Part shown: piece after piece, positions 63,007-64,000 of the stretch
How the letters are laid out: each line of letters opens with the position of its first letter
Numbering within the stretch: position 1 is the stretch's first letter
DNA from: Candidatus Nitrosothermus koennekei
GTDB lineage: Archaea > Thermoproteota > Nitrososphaeria > Nitrososphaerales > Nitrosocaldaceae
Assembly: GCA_013538715.1 (NCBI GenBank)
Contig: JACAFH010000002.1
Span: 215,064-279,063 of the forward strand
Reading direction: 5' to 3'
Length of the DNA stretch: 64,000 bases
The notes under the pieces: generated by a model
What the model saw: the letters and a program-made list of their open reading frames with translations, nothing else
What the model was told of the DNA's origin: nothing
The model's database searches: none
Made by a program: the position numbers and the translations under genes

Positions 63007-63381
63007 TTAAGACTTTAGTTCATTATGAAAACATGTTCTATTGCCAGTATGGCATGCTGCTCCATTACTTCTTACAATATACAACAACGCATCAGAGTCA
63101 CAATCATACAATATTCGTTGAACATATTGAATATTACCAGACTCTTCTCCTTTCATCCATAGCTTATTTCTAGACCTGCTCCAAAACCATGCCTTTCCAG
63201 TCTTTATTGTTAGTTCCAATGCTTCTCTATTTGCATATGCTAACATTAATACATCTTTATTTATTTGATCTTGAACTATTACAGGAACTAGTCCTCCAGA
63301 TTTAGCAAAATCTATCTTTTCTATACTCATGAAGTGATATGAGTAACAATATGATATAACTCTTCCTATAGTATTATTCAT
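63007..63381 (-). CDS. hisI: Phosphoribosyl-AMP cyclohydrolase
   Basis: The family core is [55 protein letters not shown], with the metal-binding CDSDALLY and [12 protein letters not shown] cysteines. It opens the ring of PR-AMP in histidine synthesis. ATG 63381 has a TTTTTAAAG TATA element about 25 bases upstream and would be leaderless, giving a 17-residue N-terminal extension; ATG 63330 would give the usual family start. No hisE domain or other his gene is nearby. Confidence 0.93.
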   Translation of the reverse strand: MNNTIGRVISYCYSYHFMSIEKIDFAKSGGLVPVIVQDQINKDVLMLAYANREALELTIKTGKAWFWSRSRNKLWMKGEESGNIQYVQRILYDCDSDALLYIVRSNGAACHTGNRTCFHNELKS

Positions 63382-63855
63382 ATAATTAAATTATTAATGA
63401 CTCTTTAAAAAAGTGATATTTTAGGAATATTAATATCTGATGAAAAATCTCTTTTGACAAGATGTCTGTATATTTTGTTAATTAATTGAATATATATGAA
63501 ATATATACCAAATCTTCCTCAGAATGGGTTTAATTCCGTGTCTAATAAACATCTAATAATTACGAGATAACCCACCTATATATAGCAGTAATTGATTTAT
63601 TATTTATGCTATCTTTTATTATATGGAGATCTTAATGTACCTACATGTATATAATAGCATTATAATTAGCTTTATATTATTTTTAATGAGCATAAGACCA
63701 CTAAATTATGATATAGATTTGCATAAACAAATTATTGATTAGCTGCTACAATCAACGATAAGTATTATAGATATATATTATAACATAATAATGCATATTT
63801 ATTGCTAAATTAACAATTCAAAGAGATATATTTATTTAATACACATTAGAGAGTA
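63382..63855. other. Intergenic between hisI and the partial methyltransferase
   Basis: 474 bases of AT-rich DNA without a supportable gene. A CTGATGA at about 63437 resembles a C box but no D box follows at the right distance. The left end carries the hisI promoter; TATATTTATTTAA about 25 bases before 63856 should serve the methyltransferase. Confidence 0.4.
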
Positions 63856-64000
63856 ATGGATATGGAGAGTTACATATTTGGGCATAGTGATATAGAACAT
63901 CTTAGATTAAAATTACAAGCAGAGTTATTTGAAGAAGAGAGTAAGAGAACACTTGAACTAGCAGGTATAAAGAAAGGTATGAAGTGTGTAGATTTTGGAT
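63856..64000 (+). CDS. SAM-dependent methyltransferase, 3' truncated by the window
   Basis: Only the first 48 residues are visible: MDMESYIFGHSDIEHLRLKL, a helix (QAELFEEESKRTLELAGI), then KKGMKCVDFG, which is the start of a class I methyltransferase motif I (V-D-x-G). The pattern resembles small-molecule or protein methyltransferases with an N-terminal helix pair. The substrate cannot be inferred. Confidence 0.65.
   Translation, partial: MDMESYIFGHSDIEHLRLKLQAELFEEESKRTLELAGIKKGMKCVDFG

Noticed and set aside
63430..63480. C-box-like CTGATGA
   Set aside because: No D box (CTGA) follows; the candidate position reads CTGT.
1..64000. CRISPR arrays, insertion sequences or prophage
   Set aside because: No regularly spaced repeats, transposase or integrase motifs, or phage structural genes were seen anywhere in the window despite the Cas4-like protein.

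Overview
The window is AT-rich archaeal DNA. Archaeal markers include ribosomal proteins L2 and S8e, SRP19, SRP RNA, FtsY, RNase P RNA, the replication factor C large subunit, CDC48 and prefoldin alpha. Two Amt transporters, F420 ligase CofE, fructose-1,6-bisphosphate aldolase/phosphatase, an ADP-forming acyl-CoA synthetase and PEF(G)-CTERM surface proteins together point to the Nitrososphaeria (Thaumarchaeota), most likely an ammonia-oxidising lineage. No amo gene lies in the window, so that physiology is inferred. Genes are tightly packed, many promoters look leaderless (TATA box about 25 bases before the start codon), and internal genes of operons often have GGTGA or AGGAGG Shine-Dalgarno sites.

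Layout. 1-5.4 kb: a frameshifted winged-helix regulator, a candidate C/D box sRNA, a class III cyclase, two unknown genes, cofE, glnA, a small membrane protein and a MIP18-family protein. 5.4-8.6 kb: succinate dehydrogenase (sdhA-C-D-B on the minus strand). 8.8-11.3 kb: a zinc-ribbon/SDR pair, a Cas4-like protein and small membrane proteins. 11.3-14.1 kb: two ammonium transporters with TGATWATCA operator-like sites. 14.7-18.1 kb: four secreted proteins in two bicistronic units whose promoters are near-identical copies. 18.5-21.2 kb: tRNA-Ser (probable small intron), an HDAC-family protein, SRP19, S8e, ScpB and RNase P RNA. 22-24.6 kb: two peptide-type ABC permeases. 24.6-28.7 kb: a minus-strand operon with DNA methyltransferase, argF, ftsY, prefoldin alpha and a dolichol-phosphate glycosyltransferase. 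28.7-31.7 kb: proline dehydrogenase, a Cys-rich microprotein, P5C dehydrogenase and a PII protein.

31.9-41.8 kb: rfcL and small neighbours, a PEFG-CTERM protein, a B12-type radical SAM enzyme, DUF763, DUF190-CrcB, malate dehydrogenase and unknowns. 41.8-44.1 kb: three exported proteins, two with PEF-CTERM tails. 44.1-48.2 kb: a small operon ending in a RecA-like ATPase, then CDC48 and L2. 48.4-52.6 kb: a lysA-like gene, acylphosphatase, SRP RNA, a tRNA thiolase and tRNA-Pro. 52.9-59.9 kb: 2-oxoacid:ferredoxin oxidoreductase, acyl-CoA synthetase, FBP aldolase/phosphatase and triosephosphate isomerase, a set suited to moving acetyl-CoA carbon into sugars. 60.2-63.4 kb: a zinc-ribbon microprotein, a ubiquitin-like/E1 fusion, threonine synthase and hisI. 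A methyltransferase runs off the right edge.

The strongest leads are: the helically phased TGATWATCA array before one amt gene, with a matching pair before a 38-residue membrane microprotein; the C/D box sRNA with its own TATA box; the frameshifted regulator; the twin promoters of the secreted-protein locus; the 42-residue Cys-rich protein between proline-catabolism genes; and the internal Gly-Gly of the ubiquitin-like/E1 fusion.
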